NCBI RefSeq assembly: GCF_001905125.1
Contig: NZ_LWLE01000038.1
Location: forward strand, 213,320-277,319
DNA from: Streptomyces sp. TSRI0281
Lineage (GTDB): Bacteria > Actinomycetota > Actinomycetes > Streptomycetales > Streptomycetaceae
Length of the DNA stretch: 64,000 nucleotides
Direction of reading: 5' to 3'
The notes below the pieces were generated by a model that saw nothing but the letters and a program-made list of their open reading frames with translations, was not told the DNA's origin and made no database searches. The translations under genes and the position numbers were made by a program. Below, piece after piece: positions 50,160 to 58,609 of this stretch. Positions within the stretch are counted from its first letter, which is position 1, and each line of letters opens with the position of its first letter.

Positions 50160-51020
50160 TCAGGCGTACGGGTAGAAGCCCGAGCCGGTCTTGCGGCCGA
50201 GCCGGCCCGCGTCGACCATCCGCTGGAGCAGCGGGGGAGCGGCGTACAGCGGCTCCTTGAACTCGGCGTACATCGAGTCGGCCACCGAGGCCACCGTGTC
50301 CAGGCCGATCAGATCGGCGAGCTTCAGCGGGCCCATCGGGTGGGCACAGCCGAGCTCCATGCCGTTGTCGATGTCCTCGCGGCTGGCGATGCCCGACTCG
50401 AACATCCGGATCGCGGAGAGCAGATACGGGATCAGCAGGGCGTTCACGACGAAGCCGGACCGGTCCTGGGCACGGATCGCGTGCTTGCCGAGCACGTCGT
50501 GGACCACGGCCTCGGCGCGCGCGATGGTCTCGTCCGAGGTGGTCAGCGCCGGGATCAGCTCCACGAGCTTCTGCACCGGGGCCGGGTTGAAGAAGTGGAT
50601 ACCGATGACCCGGTCCGGGCGCGAGGTCGCGACGGCCAGCTTCACCAGCGGGATGGAGGAGGTGTTGGAGGCCAGGATCGCGTCCTGCCGGGTCACCACC
50701 TGGTCGAGCACCTGGAAGATCTCGGTCTTGACCTGCTCGTTCTCCACGACGGCCTCGATGACGAGATCGCGGTCGGCGAACTCACCGAGGTCGGTGGTGA
50801 AGCTGAGGCGGCCGAGGGTCTCGTCGCGCTCCTCTTCGGTGATCTTGCCGCGTTCGGCGGCCTTGGAGAGGGAGTTGTGCAGTCGGGTGCGGCCGATCTC
50901 CAGCGCCTCGCCGGTGGTTTCCGCCACCTTCACTTCGAGGCCGCTGCGCGCACACACCTCCGCGATACCTGCGCCCATCTGGCCACAGCCCACCACTCCG
51001 ACGCGTGCAATGTCGGCCAT
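50160..51020 (-). CDS. 3-hydroxybutyryl-CoA dehydrogenase
   Basis: 286 residues. NAD-binding Rossmann motif VGVVGCGQMGAGIAEVCARSG, active-site His in FFNPAPVQKLVELIPALTTSD (preceded by RVIGIHFF), NALLIPYLLSAIRMFESGIAS, and the C-terminal dimer domain AHPMGPLKLADLIGLDT...GRKTGSGFYPY. It interconverts acetoacetyl-CoA and 3-hydroxybutyryl-CoA, used in butyryl-CoA supply and polyhydroxybutyrate or ethylmalonyl-CoA routes. The ATG at 51020 has GAGGTGA 9 nt upstream; GTG 51032 (preceded by AAAGG) would add four residues. Confidence 0.94.
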   Translation of the reverse strand: MADIARVGVVGCGQMGAGIAEVCARSGLEVKVAETTGEALEIGRTRLHNSLSKAAERGKITEEERDETLGRLSFTTDLGEFADRDLVIEAVVENEQVKTEIFQVLDQVVTRQDAILASNTSSIPLVKLAVATSRPDRVIGIHFFNPAPVQKLVELIPALTTSDETIARAEAVVHDVLGKHAIRAQDRSGFVVNALLIPYLLSAIRMFESGIASREDIDNGMELGCAHPMGPLKLADLIGLDTVASVADSMYAEFKEPLYAAPPLLQRMVDAGRLGRKTGSGFYPYA

Positions 51021-51222
51021 AGAGTCCGTCACCTCGTGCCTTTCGCTGTTCTCCGTATCGCAGGGTCCCGTGTGATTCCGGTGCCCGCCTCGACCCCACG
51101 ACGTTACTCCGCGATCCGGCCCCGCCGGTTCGCGGGTCATCCGGCCGGGAGCGGGCATGATCTGCGTCACGCACGGCTACCGATGCCGTACACAGAGGAA
51201 GCGAAACGGTGGGTGGGTGAAG

Positions 51223-52584
51223 ATGTCGCAGGTGGGTCGAAGAGCTTTTGTGGCGGGCGCGGCCGGAGTGGTGGCCGCGCTGACGGCGGCCGGTGATGCC
51301 GTGGCGTCCTCGGGTGCGGCGGCGCGCGGCGCCGGTTCCGCGCGGGGTCACGGGAGCGGCCATGGACACGGACAGGGGCACGGCCACGGCCACGGGCACG
51401 GGGAGGGCCACGGTCACGGGCACGGGGAGGGCCACGGTCACGGTCACGGCTCCGTGGCGCGCGAGCTGCGCGGCATGTGGATCGCCACCGTCGCCAACCT
51501 GGACTGGCCCTCCGCGCCGGGCCGTCCGGCGGCGGAGCAGCGGGCGCAGCTGATCGCGTATCTGGACCGGGCGGTGGAGCTCCGGCTGAACGCCGTGGTC
51601 CTCCAGGTCCGGCCGACCGCCGACGCGCTGTGGCCCTCACCGTACGAACCCTGGGCCCAGTGCCTCAGCGGCGTCCAGGGGCAGGACCCGGGCTGGGACC
51701 CGCTCGGCACGGCCGTGAGCGAGGCGCACCGAAGGGATCTGGAGCTGCACGCCTGGTTCAACCCGTACCGCGTGGCGAACCACACCGACCCCTCCAGGCT
51801 CATCGCCACCCATCCGGCCCGGCTGCACCCGGAATGGGTCCTGCCGTACGGCGGGAAGCTCTACTACAACCCGGGTCTGCCCGAGGTTCGCCGCTTCGTC
51901 CAGGACGCGATGCTGGACGCCGTGCGCCGCTACGACATCGACGCGGTCCACTGGGACGACTACTTCTACCCGTATCCGGTGGCCGGTCAGGTCTTCGGCG
52001 ACGACGCCGCGTACGCGCGGTACGGCGCGGGCTTCCCGGACAGGGCCGCCTGGCGGCGCGACAACACCGACCGGCTGGTCCGCGAGACCGCCGAACTGAT
52101 CAGGGGCGTCAAGCCGGACGTCCGGTTCGGGATCAGCCCCTTCGGGGTGTGGCGCAACGTCGCGAGCGACCCGCTCGGTTCGGACACCCGTGCCGGGGTG
52201 GAGACGTATGACGACCTGTACGCCGACACCCGTAAGTGGATCAAGGAGGGCTGGATCGACTACATCTGCCCGCAGATCTACTGGAACATCGGGTTCGCCG
52301 CAGCCGACTACGCGAAGCTGCTGCCCTGGTGGGACGAGGTCGTCCGGGGCACGGGCGTCGATCTGTACGTGGGGGAGGCGCTGTACAAGGCGGGTGACCC
52401 GGCCCAGCCCGCCGCCTGGCAGGACCCGGCCGAACTCTCCCGGCATCTCACGTTCGCCCGCGACTACGGCGAGGTGGACGGGCACATCTTCTTCTCGGGC
52501 AGGTCCGTGACGGCGGACCGGATCGGCGCCCTGGCGCGGGTGGTGGCCGACCACTACCCCAGCCGGGTACGTGCGCCGGGCTGA
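51223..52584 (+). CDS. Secreted GH10-like (DUF187/YngK) glycoside hydrolase with a His-Gly repeat
   Basis: 453 residues. Twin-arginine-type signal (QVGRRAFVAGAAGVVAALTAAG), then a low-complexity His/Gly/Glu stretch of about 35 residues (alternating HG units), then the catalytic TIM barrel: ELRGMWIATVANLDWPS, LNAVVLQVRPTADALWPS, LHAWFNPYRV, VHWDDYFYPYP (candidate acid residues), VRFGISPFGVWRN and WIDYICPQIYWNIGF. The family cleaves poorly defined cell-wall or exopolysaccharide glycans. The alternating His residues could bind Ni, Zn or Cu at the surface. ATG at 51223 with GGTGGGTGA upstream. The neighbours give no hint of a substrate. Confidence 0.85.
   Translation: MSQVGRRAFVAGAAGVVAALTAAGDAVASSGAAARGAGSARGHGSGHGHGQGHGHGHGHGEGHGHGHGEGHGHGHGSVARELRGMWIATVANLDWPSAPGRPAAEQRAQLIAYLDRAVELRLNAVVLQVRPTADALWPSPYEPWAQCLSGVQGQDPGWDPLGTAVSEAHRRDLELHAWFNPYRVANHTDPSRLIATHPARLHPEWVLPYGGKLYYNPGLPEVRRFVQDAMLDAVRRYDIDAVHWDDYFYPYPVAGQVFGDDAAYARYGAGFPDRAAWRRDNTDRLVRETAELIRGVKPDVRFGISPFGVWRNVASDPLGSDTRAGVETYDDLYADTRKWIKEGWIDYICPQIYWNIGFAAADYAKLLPWWDEVVRGTGVDLYVGEALYKAGDPAQPAAWQDPAELSRHLTFARDYGEVDGHIFFSGRSVTADRIGALARVVADHYPSRVRAPG
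51333..51456 (+). repeat. Tandem repeats encoding the His-Gly tract
   Basis: Irregular GGCCACGG/GGTCACGG hexamer-type units, including two longer copies around CACGGGCACGGGGAGGGCCA, encode HG, HGHG and GEG. Slippage here would lengthen or shorten the His-Gly arm in multiples of 6 or 24 bp without a frameshift. Confidence 0.8.
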
Positions 52585-52597
52585 CCGGACGTACGGG

Positions 52598-52627
52598 GCC
52601 GGGGCCGGAGTGAATCCCGGCCCCGGC
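52598..52627. terminator. Terminator between the GH and DUF1918 genes
   Basis: GCCGGGGCCGG (52598-52608) pairs with CCGGCCCCGGC (52617-52627), 8-nt loop. Convergent genes on both sides. Confidence 0.7.
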
Positions 52628-52640
52628 TCCTGGCTGCTCG

Positions 52641-52850
52641 CTAGTACGGCTCCGGGTCCTTCTGTGCGGCGGTGTGCTGTACGACGCTGTCGGGCCCGGG
52701 TGACATCAGTGATTCGTGACCGTCCTCGAAGCGCAGCCGGTACGGGGGCGTGCCCCCGTCGCCGAGCACTTCGATGATCTCCGCGACCCGGTCGTGCTGC
52801 CCCACGGTCCTGCCGTGCGTCAGCAGCCGGTCGCCGGCGTGTGCCTCCAT
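52641..52850 (-). CDS. DUF1918 family protein
   Basis: 69 residues: MEAHAGDRLLTHGRTVGQHDRVAEIIEVLG, then PPYRLRFEDGHESLMSPGPDSVV. A small SH3-like soluble domain of unknown function that is common in Streptomyces. The ATG at 52850 has GGAGG 9 nt upstream; the longer frame from 52868 lacks one. Confidence 0.85.
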   Translation of the reverse strand: MEAHAGDRLLTHGRTVGQHDRVAEIIEVLGDGGTPPYRLRFEDGHESLMSPGPDSVVQHTAAQKDPEPY

Positions 52851-52892
52851 CGGGAGTGACCTCCTCACGGGTGGCGGTCCATGTCGACAAGT

Positions 52893-54032
52893 CTATGACC
52901 GTATGGCGGGTTCGCCTCCTGCGCGGCCCTTCGCCCTGCCTTCGGTCCCGACTTCCGCCCGGCCTTCTGCCCCGTCCTCCGTCCGGTCTTCCGTTCCGCC
53001 TCGGGGCCGGTCTCCCGTGCGCCCGCCCCGCCGGCCGCCCGCCCGCTGGGTGGCCGCGATGCAGACGAGCACGGCCACCGCGGCGACCGGTGCCGCCGCC
53101 GAGACCGTCTCACCGAGGAGGAGGAACGACCACACCAGCGTCAGCAGCGGCTGGGCGAGCTGGAGCTGACTGGCCCGGGGCACGCCGATCTCCGCCATGC
53201 CCCGGTACCAGACGTACAGGCCGAGGAAGGTCGACACCGCGGCCACCCACACCAGGCCGAGGACGCCGTGCGCGGTCAGGTGCACCGGTTCGAAGGGCAG
53301 CGCGACCGCGGCGCCCGCCACCGCCAGGGGGAGGCAGAGGATCAGCGCCCAGCCGATCACCTGCCAGCCGGGCATCACCCGGGCCAGCCTGCCTCCCTCG
53401 GTGTACCCGGCCGCGCACACCAGGAGCGCGCCGAAGAGGTACAGGTCACCGGACGACACGGCCCCGCCGCTCTCCCGCACCGTGAAGGCGATCACCACGG
53501 CCGCCCCGGCCAGTGCGGCGATCCAGAACGTACGGGAAGGGCGTGCCCCGGTACGCAGCGACGCGAACACCGCCGTGGTCAGCGGCAACAGCCCCACCAC
53601 CACCGCGGCGTGCGACGTGGTGGAGGTCCGCAGGGCAAGGGTGGTCAGCAGCGGGAATCCCACCACCACACCGCCCGCGACGACCGCGAGCGGACCCCAG
53701 TGGCGGCGGTCGGGCAGCGGGACCCGGGCGGCCAGCAGCACGCTGCCCGCGATCAGTGCGGCGAGCACACTGCGCAGCGCGACCAGGGACCACGGGCCGA
53801 AGCTCTCCAGCCCCCAGACGGTGGAGGGGAAGGTCAGCGAGAACGCGACGACGCCGAGCCCGGCGAGCACGGTGCCGCTGCGGGCCTCCGAGGAGTCCGG
53901 GGCCGCCGGTAGGCCCACCGACGGGTCGGCCGCGGCCGACGGCCGGGTGGTCGCGCCGTCCGGAGCACCCGTCGACGTCGAGGGAGCAACCGCTATCGAG
54001 GTCGATCCAGTAGCGCTATCCTGTGCTGTCAT
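52893..54032 (-). CDS. EamA/DMT-family transporter
   Basis: 379 residues. Ten membrane helices in two EamA repeats (from GTVLAGLGVVAFSLTFPSTVWGLE to VAAVAVLVCIAATQRA), an unusual 50-residue Ala/Ser/Thr-rich N-terminal extension, and a polar Arg/Glu/Gly-rich tail. Exports amino acids or other metabolites in known relatives. Its ATG overlaps the ATG of the divergent MocR gene, and its likely promoter lies in the MocR coding region (TACGCT at 54038-54043), giving a leaderless message. Probably controlled by MocR. Confidence 0.87.
   Translation of the reverse strand: MTAQDSATGSTSIAVAPSTSTGAPDGATTRPSAAADPSVGLPAAPDSSEARSGTVLAGLGVVAFSLTFPSTVWGLESFGPWSLVALRSVLAALIAGSVLLAARVPLPDRRHWGPLAVVAGGVVVGFPLLTTLALRTSTTSHAAVVVGLLPLTTAVFASLRTGARPSRTFWIAALAGAAVVIAFTVRESGGAVSSGDLYLFGALLVCAAGYTEGGRLARVMPGWQVIGWALILCLPLAVAGAAVALPFEPVHLTAHGVLGLVWVAAVSTFLGLYVWYRGMAEIGVPRASQLQLAQPLLTLVWSFLLLGETVSAAAPVAAVAVLVCIAATQRAGGRRGGRTGDRPRGGTEDRTEDGAEGRAEVGTEGRAKGRAGGEPAIRS
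53991..54022 (+). promoter_or_regulatory. Direct repeat and -10 box in front of the MocR gene
   Basis: CGCTATC occurs at 53991-53997 and 54014-54020, 23 bp apart (about two helical turns), a MocR-type operator layout. TATCCT (54017-54022) can act as -10 for the MocR gene, 8 nt before its ATG. All of this lies inside the transporter's first codons. Confidence 0.5.
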
Positions 54033-55506
54033 GCAAGAGCGTAGCAGCGTCGCCGAACTGGCCAGTTCTCTCCGGGGGGAACTGAACCGCTACTCACCCG
54101 GTGGGAAACTGCCATCCAGTCGCGCCCTCGTGGAGCGCTTCCGGGTCAGCCCCGTCACCGTCTCCCGGGCCATCGCCCAGCTCGCCGCCGAAGGGCTCGT
54201 CGTCACCCGGCCCGGCTCCGGGGCCTTCCGGGCGGAGCCCCGCGGTGCCGTCCCCGCCCCCGGCGACACCTCCTGGCAGGAGGTGTCCCTGAGCGGCGAC
54301 GGCGGCCCGGAGGTGGTGCCGCGCACCGTCGACGCCTCCGGCGTCCTGGTCACCCTCGCCGCCCCGCCGCCCGGCGTCATCGAGTTCAACGGCGGCTATC
54401 TCCACTCCTCGCTCCAGCCCGAGCGGGCCCTGTCCGCCGCACTGGCACGGGCCGGACGCCGGCCGGGTGCATGGGGGAGGCCGCCCACCGACGGGCTTCC
54501 CGAACTGCGCGCCTGGTTCGCCCGTGAGATCGGCCCGGCCGTCTCCGGCGCCGACGTCCTGATCACCTCGGGCGGACAGAGCGCCCTGGCCACCGCCCTG
54601 CGCGCCCTCGCCCCGCCCGGCGCCCCGGTCCTCGTCGAATCGCCCACCTACCCCGGGATGCTCGCTGTGGCCCGCGCCACCGGACTGCGCCCCGTTCCCG
54701 TGCCCGCGGACTCCGACGGGGTGCGCCCCGATCTGCTCGCCGCCGCGTTCCGGGCCACCGGGGCCCGGGTCTTCGTCTGCCAGCCGCTCTTCCAGAACCC
54801 CAGCGGTGCCGTCCTCGCGGCCGGGCGACGCCCCGAGGTCGTCAGGATCGCGCGGGCCGCCGGAGCGTTCGTCATCGAGGACGACTTCGCCCGCCGCCTC
54901 GTCCACGAGGACGCGGGGCCGCTCCCGGCGCCCCTGGCCGCCGACGACCCGGACGGGGTCGTCGTCCACGTCTGCTCGCTCACCAAGGCCACCTCGCCCA
55001 ACCTCCGGGTGGGCGCGCTGGCCGCCCGCGGCCCCGTCCTGGAACGGCTGCGGGCCATTCAGGTCGTCGACAGTTTCTTCGTCCCCCGCCCGCTCCAGGA
55101 AGCCGCGCTGGAACTGGTCGGCGCCCCGTCCTGGGGGCACCATCTGCGCGTGGTGGCGGCCGAGTTGAAGAACCGTCGCACCGCCATGACCACCGCGCTC
55201 CTGAAGGAGCTGCCGGAGCTGGCGCTGCCGCACGTCCCGTCGGGCGGCGGCAGCCTCTGGCTGCGGCTCCCCGGGGACGGCGCGGGCGCCGACGAGTCCG
55301 CCATGATCTCCGCGGCCCTGCGCGCGGGAGTCGCCATCGCTCCGGGCCGGCCGTACTTCTGCGCCGAACCCCCGGCAGGACACGTCCGGTTGAGCTTCGC
55401 CGCGGTCTCCGGACCGGCCGAGATCGCGGAAGGCGTACGGCGTCTGCGCACGGCCTGCGACGAACTCTTCGGCGGGCCGCCCCGGGGCGATAGCCTCCGG
55501 GCATGA
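54031..55506 (+). CDS. MocR-family regulator (GntR HTH with aminotransferase domain)
   Basis: 491 residues. The N-terminal GntR winged helix (LASSLRGELNRYSPGGKLPSSRALVERFRVSPVTVSRAIAQLAAEGLV) is joined to a fold-type I aminotransferase domain (ITSGGQSALATALRALAPPGAPVLVESPTYPG, RVFVCQPLFQNPSGAVL, PLP-type Lys in HVCSLTKATSPNLRVGAL). These regulators sense PLP or amino compounds. It is divergent from the DMT exporter with overlapping start codons (ATG 54031 against ATG 54032 of the other strand), so the pair is almost certainly regulator and target. Followed by a GNAT gene with ATGA overlap. Confidence 0.92.
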   Translation: MQERSSVAELASSLRGELNRYSPGGKLPSSRALVERFRVSPVTVSRAIAQLAAEGLVVTRPGSGAFRAEPRGAVPAPGDTSWQEVSLSGDGGPEVVPRTVDASGVLVTLAAPPPGVIEFNGGYLHSSLQPERALSAALARAGRRPGAWGRPPTDGLPELRAWFAREIGPAVSGADVLITSGGQSALATALRALAPPGAPVLVESPTYPGMLAVARATGLRPVPVPADSDGVRPDLLAAAFRATGARVFVCQPLFQNPSGAVLAAGRRPEVVRIARAAGAFVIEDDFARRLVHEDAGPLPAPLAADDPDGVVVHVCSLTKATSPNLRVGALAARGPVLERLRAIQVVDSFFVPRPLQEAALELVGAPSWGHHLRVVAAELKNRRTAMTTALLKELPELALPHVPSGGGSLWLRLPGDGAGADESAMISAALRAGVAIAPGRPYFCAEPPAGHVRLSFAAVSGPAEIAEGVRRLRTACDELFGGPPRGDSLRA

Positions 55507-55934
55507 CCGAAACGCCCGAGGACCGTTACGAGATATCGTCCGCCCCGGACCGGCTCGATCCGGCCCGTATCCACAACTGGCTCTCCACCGACGCCTACTG
55601 GGCGCTGGGGCGCACCCGCGAACACCAGGACCGGGCCATCGCCGGATCGCTGAACTTCGGCGCGTACGACAGGGCATCGGGCGAACAGGTCGCCTACGCG
55701 CGGGTCGTGACCGACCTGGCCACCTTCGCCTGGCTCTGCGATGTGTACGTCGACCGGTCGGCCCGCGGTCACGGGCTCGGCATCCGGATCGTCGAGGCAG
55801 TCCGCGACCATCTCGCGCCCACCGGCGTCCGTCGGCTCCTGCTGGCCACCGACGATGCCCACGGGGTCTACGAGAAGGTCGGTTTCACCGGACTGGACCA
55901 CCCGGAGAGGTGGATGTCGCTGCGGCCGGCCTGA
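55503..55934 (+). CDS. GNAT-family N-acetyltransferase
   Basis: 143 residues. Core GNAT motifs: AYARVVTDLATFAWLCDVYVDRSARGHGLGIRIVEAVRDHL (motif A with the acetyl-CoA loop RGHGLG) and LLLATDDAHGVYEKVGFTGL (motif B). Single-domain enzyme; acceptor unknown. The start overlaps the MocR stop (ATGA). A TAGCCT box 6 nt before the ATG could also give a separate leaderless message. Confidence 0.88.
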   Translation: MTETPEDRYEISSAPDRLDPARIHNWLSTDAYWALGRTREHQDRAIAGSLNFGAYDRASGEQVAYARVVTDLATFAWLCDVYVDRSARGHGLGIRIVEAVRDHLAPTGVRRLLLATDDAHGVYEKVGFTGLDHPERWMSLRPA

Positions 55935-55945
55935 CCCGGATTCCC

Positions 55946-56566
55946 GTGCGGCGCCCTCTTGACCGGCGTGACGTTCGGCCCCACGGTCGCCGCCATGTAC
56001 GAGTCTCCTTGGTCGCCGCGGCCCGCAGCTCGTCCCTGCCGGCCGAGCGCTTCGACGACGACCGGCCGCTCGACCACGCCGGCCGGCACGAGATACAGCT
56101 CGTCGCGCACACCCTGGTGCCGCTGTGCGGCGCCGAACTGCGCTACTGCTCGCCCACCCCGCGCAGCCGGGCCACCGGGGACGCGCTGGGCTACGCCCCG
56201 ATGGCACAGCCCGCGCTGCGCGACTGCGACATGGGCCGCTGGCGGGGGCTGACGCCGGCCGAGGTCACCGCCCGTGAACCGGGCGCCGTCGACGCCTGGC
56301 GCGCCGATCCGCGCCACGCCCCGCACGGCGGTGAATCGCTGCTCGCCTTCATCTCGCGGATAGGGGGCCGGCTGGACACCCGCCCCGCCTGCGACGGTGC
56401 CATCGTCGCGGTCGCCGAACCCGCGGTGATCCGCGCCGCTCTCGTCTACGCGCTCAACGCCCCGCCGTCGGCGTACTGGAACGTGGACGTCCGCCCGCTC
56501 TCCACGCTCACGCTGACCGGTCTGCCGGGCCGCTGGAGCCTGAACCTCGAAGCGGGCATCCGCTGA
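55946..56566 (+). CDS. Degenerate histidine-phosphatase-fold protein, start uncertain
   Basis: 206 residues from the chosen GTG. The body fits the histidine phosphatase family (RYCSPTPRSRATGDALGYAPMAQPALRDCDMGRWRGLTPAEVTA, PHGGESLLAFISRI), but the RHG catalytic motif is replaced by AARSSS and the second catalytic His region reads VAEPAVIRA, so it is unlikely to be a phosphatase by the usual mechanism. The familiar N-terminus (VRVSLVAAARSSSLPAERFDDDRPL) starts at 55997 without an in-frame start codon; an ATG at 55995 is out of frame by one base, suggesting a small indel at the start. GTG 55946 or 55910 may be used instead. Confidence 0.6.
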   Translation: MRRPLDRRDVRPHGRRHVRVSLVAAARSSSLPAERFDDDRPLDHAGRHEIQLVAHTLVPLCGAELRYCSPTPRSRATGDALGYAPMAQPALRDCDMGRWRGLTPAEVTAREPGAVDAWRADPRHAPHGGESLLAFISRIGGRLDTRPACDGAIVAVAEPAVIRAALVYALNAPPSAYWNVDVRPLSTLTLTGLPGRWSLNLEAGIR

Positions 56567-56770
56567 TATCCCCAGCACCCTGCCCACTGCTTCCCCAACG
56601 CCTCCCGACTGCTTCCCCCAGCGCCTCCCCACTGCACCTTCCGGCGTCGTCCACTGACACCCCCGGCCGCTTCCCCCCCGTACTCCCGGCGTCTTCCCGT
56701 CCGTCCGACCAGTCGGTATCGCGGGGCGTCAGGGTTCCCACGGGCACGCGCCCGGGACGAGGAGGCCACC

Positions 56771-57932
56771 GTGCCGCAGATCCACGGTCACTGCGACGAA
56801 CGGTTCGCCGGGGTGCGTGAGGCGTTCGAGCGGAATTTCACCGAACGCGACGAGCTGGGCGCGGCCGTCACCGTCCTGGTCGACGGCGCACCGGTGGCCG
56901 ACCTCTGGGGCGGCTGGGCCGACGAGGCCCGGACCCGCCCCTGGGAGCGGGAGACCCTGGCCAACGTCTGGTCCACGACGAAGGGCCCGACGGCGCTCTG
57001 CGCCCACATCCTGGCCGACCGCGGGCTGCTCGACCTCCAGGCACCCGTCGCCCGGTACTGGCCGGAGTTCGCCGGGGCGGGCAAGGAGTGCGTCCTCGTA
57101 CGTCACCTCCTGGCGCACCGGTCCGGCCCGGCCGGTCTCCGGCAGCCGCACAGCCTGGCCGCGCTGTACGACTGGGAGCTGACCTTGCGCCCGGCTGGCG
57201 GCCACCGAACCCTGGTGGGAGCCCGGCACCCGGTCCGGCTACCACGCGATCACCTACGGATTCCTGGTCGGCGAAGTGGTCCGCCGGATCACCGGCCTGC
57301 TGCCGGGGGAGTTCCTGCGGCAGGAGATCACCGGACCGCTCGGCATCGACTTCACGATCGGACTCCCGGAGAAGGACACGCACCGCGTCGCCGAACTCGT
57401 CCGGGCGAAGCCCGCGAGGGCCGCACAGGCCGCGCTCCTCGCACACCTGGAGCCGGTGGCCGTCGCCCCGCTGCTCAACCCCGCCACGGGCCGGGCCATG
57501 GCCAATACGCCCGAGTGGCGGGCCGCCGAGATCCCCGCGGCCGACGGCCACGGAACGGCCCGCGCGGTCGCGTCGCTGTACGGAACCCTGGCCGGGCACG
57601 GCAGCCTGGAGGGCCGCCGGATCCTCTCCCGGGAGGCGGCGGAACGCGTCCGCGAGGGTCAGGGCGGCTGCCGGGACCTGGTGATCGGCGGGGGCTTCGC
57701 ACACGACACCGAGATCGCGCTCGGCGTGTGGCTGAGCGGCCCGAACCGTTCGTACGGTCCCCATCCCCGGGCTGTCGGCCACGACGGCGCGGGCGGATCC
57801 TGTGGCCTGGCCGATCCGGGCTCCGGGGTCGCCCTCGGCTATGTCATGAACCGGATGGGTGCCGGCATCGCCGACGACCCGCGGAAAATGGCCCTGGTCG
57901 AGGCGGTGTACGCGGCGCTCCGACGCCCGTGA
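56771..57932 (+). pseudogene. Beta-lactamase/esterase-family serine hydrolase with a frameshift
   Basis: Two pieces in different frames make one family protein of about 386 residues. The first (56771 to about 57182) holds the start, SxxK-type nucleophile (VWSTTKGPTALCAH) and LVRHLLAHRSGPAGL. The second (about 57183-57932) continues CARLAATEPWWEPGTRSGYHAITYGFLVGEVVRRITG to the end. Read as GAG CTG ACC TGC GCC, the family sequence needs one base fewer: an extra T near 57185. In the second frame a TGA sits just before the join. A GAGGAGG ribosome site precedes the GTG. It is either a pseudogene or a sequencing error; the rest of the sequence is undamaged, so the change is recent. Confidence 0.85.
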
Positions 57933-58015
57933 GACCGGCTCGGGCCCCCGGCGCTGTGATTCACCGGGTATCCCCGGGTTTCACCTGCGGTTGTCAGGAG
58001 TGTGAGGATGGCTCC

Positions 58016-58513
58016 ATGACAACCAAGGTCTTCTTCGACATCACCATCAATGACGAGCCCGCAGGACGGATCAACTTCAACCTGTTCGACGACGTCGTGC
58101 CCAGGACGGCGGAGAACTTCCGCGCCCTGGCGACCGGCGAGAAGGGCTTCGGCTACAAGGGCTCCTCCTTCCACCGGGTCATCCCGGACTTCATGCTGCA
58201 GGGCGGCGACTTCACCCGCGGTGACGGCACGGGCGGCAAGAGCATCTACGGCGAGAAGTTCGCCGACGAGAACTTCAAGCTCACGCACGACCGTCCGGGG
58301 CTGCTGTCCATGGCCAACGCCGGACCGAACTCCAACGGTTCGCAGTTCTTCGTCACGACCATCGTGACCTCGTGGCTGGACGGCAAGCACGTCGTCTTCG
58401 GTGAGGTCGACGGCGACGACAGCATGGAGCTCGTCCGCAAGATCGAGAGCCTCGGTACGCCGAACGGCCGCACCCGCGCGAAGGTCACCATCGCCGACTG
58501 CGGCGTGGTCTGA
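58016..58513 (+). CDS. Peptidyl-prolyl cis-trans isomerase (cyclophilin)
   Basis: 165 residues, the classical cyclophilin length. Active-site residues are present: GSSFHRVIPDFMLQGGDFTRGDGTGGKSIYG (R, F, M, Q), SMANAGPNSNGSQFFVTT, the usual Trp (SWLDGKHVVFGEV). Cytoplasmic, no signal peptide. It catalyses proline isomerisation in protein folding. ATG at 58016 with GAGG about 9 nt upstream. Confidence 0.96.
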   Translation: MTTKVFFDITINDEPAGRINFNLFDDVVPRTAENFRALATGEKGFGYKGSSFHRVIPDFMLQGGDFTRGDGTGGKSIYGEKFADENFKLTHDRPGLLSMANAGPNSNGSQFFVTTIVTSWLDGKHVVFGEVDGDDSMELVRKIESLGTPNGRTRAKVTIADCGVV

Positions 58514-58549
58514 CCGGTCCAGGACCCTTTCGGGCCCACGGCTGAGCCG

Positions 58550-58575
58550 GCCGGCCGACGGACACGTCGGCCGGC
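58550..58575. terminator. Terminator after the cyclophilin gene
   Basis: GCCGGCCGAC (58550-58559) pairs perfectly with GTCGGCCGGC (58566-58575), 6-nt loop. The genes on either side converge. Confidence 0.8.
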
Positions 58576-58609
58576 GCCTCGGCCGGACCTCCGTGCCCCG
58601 CACCCTGCG

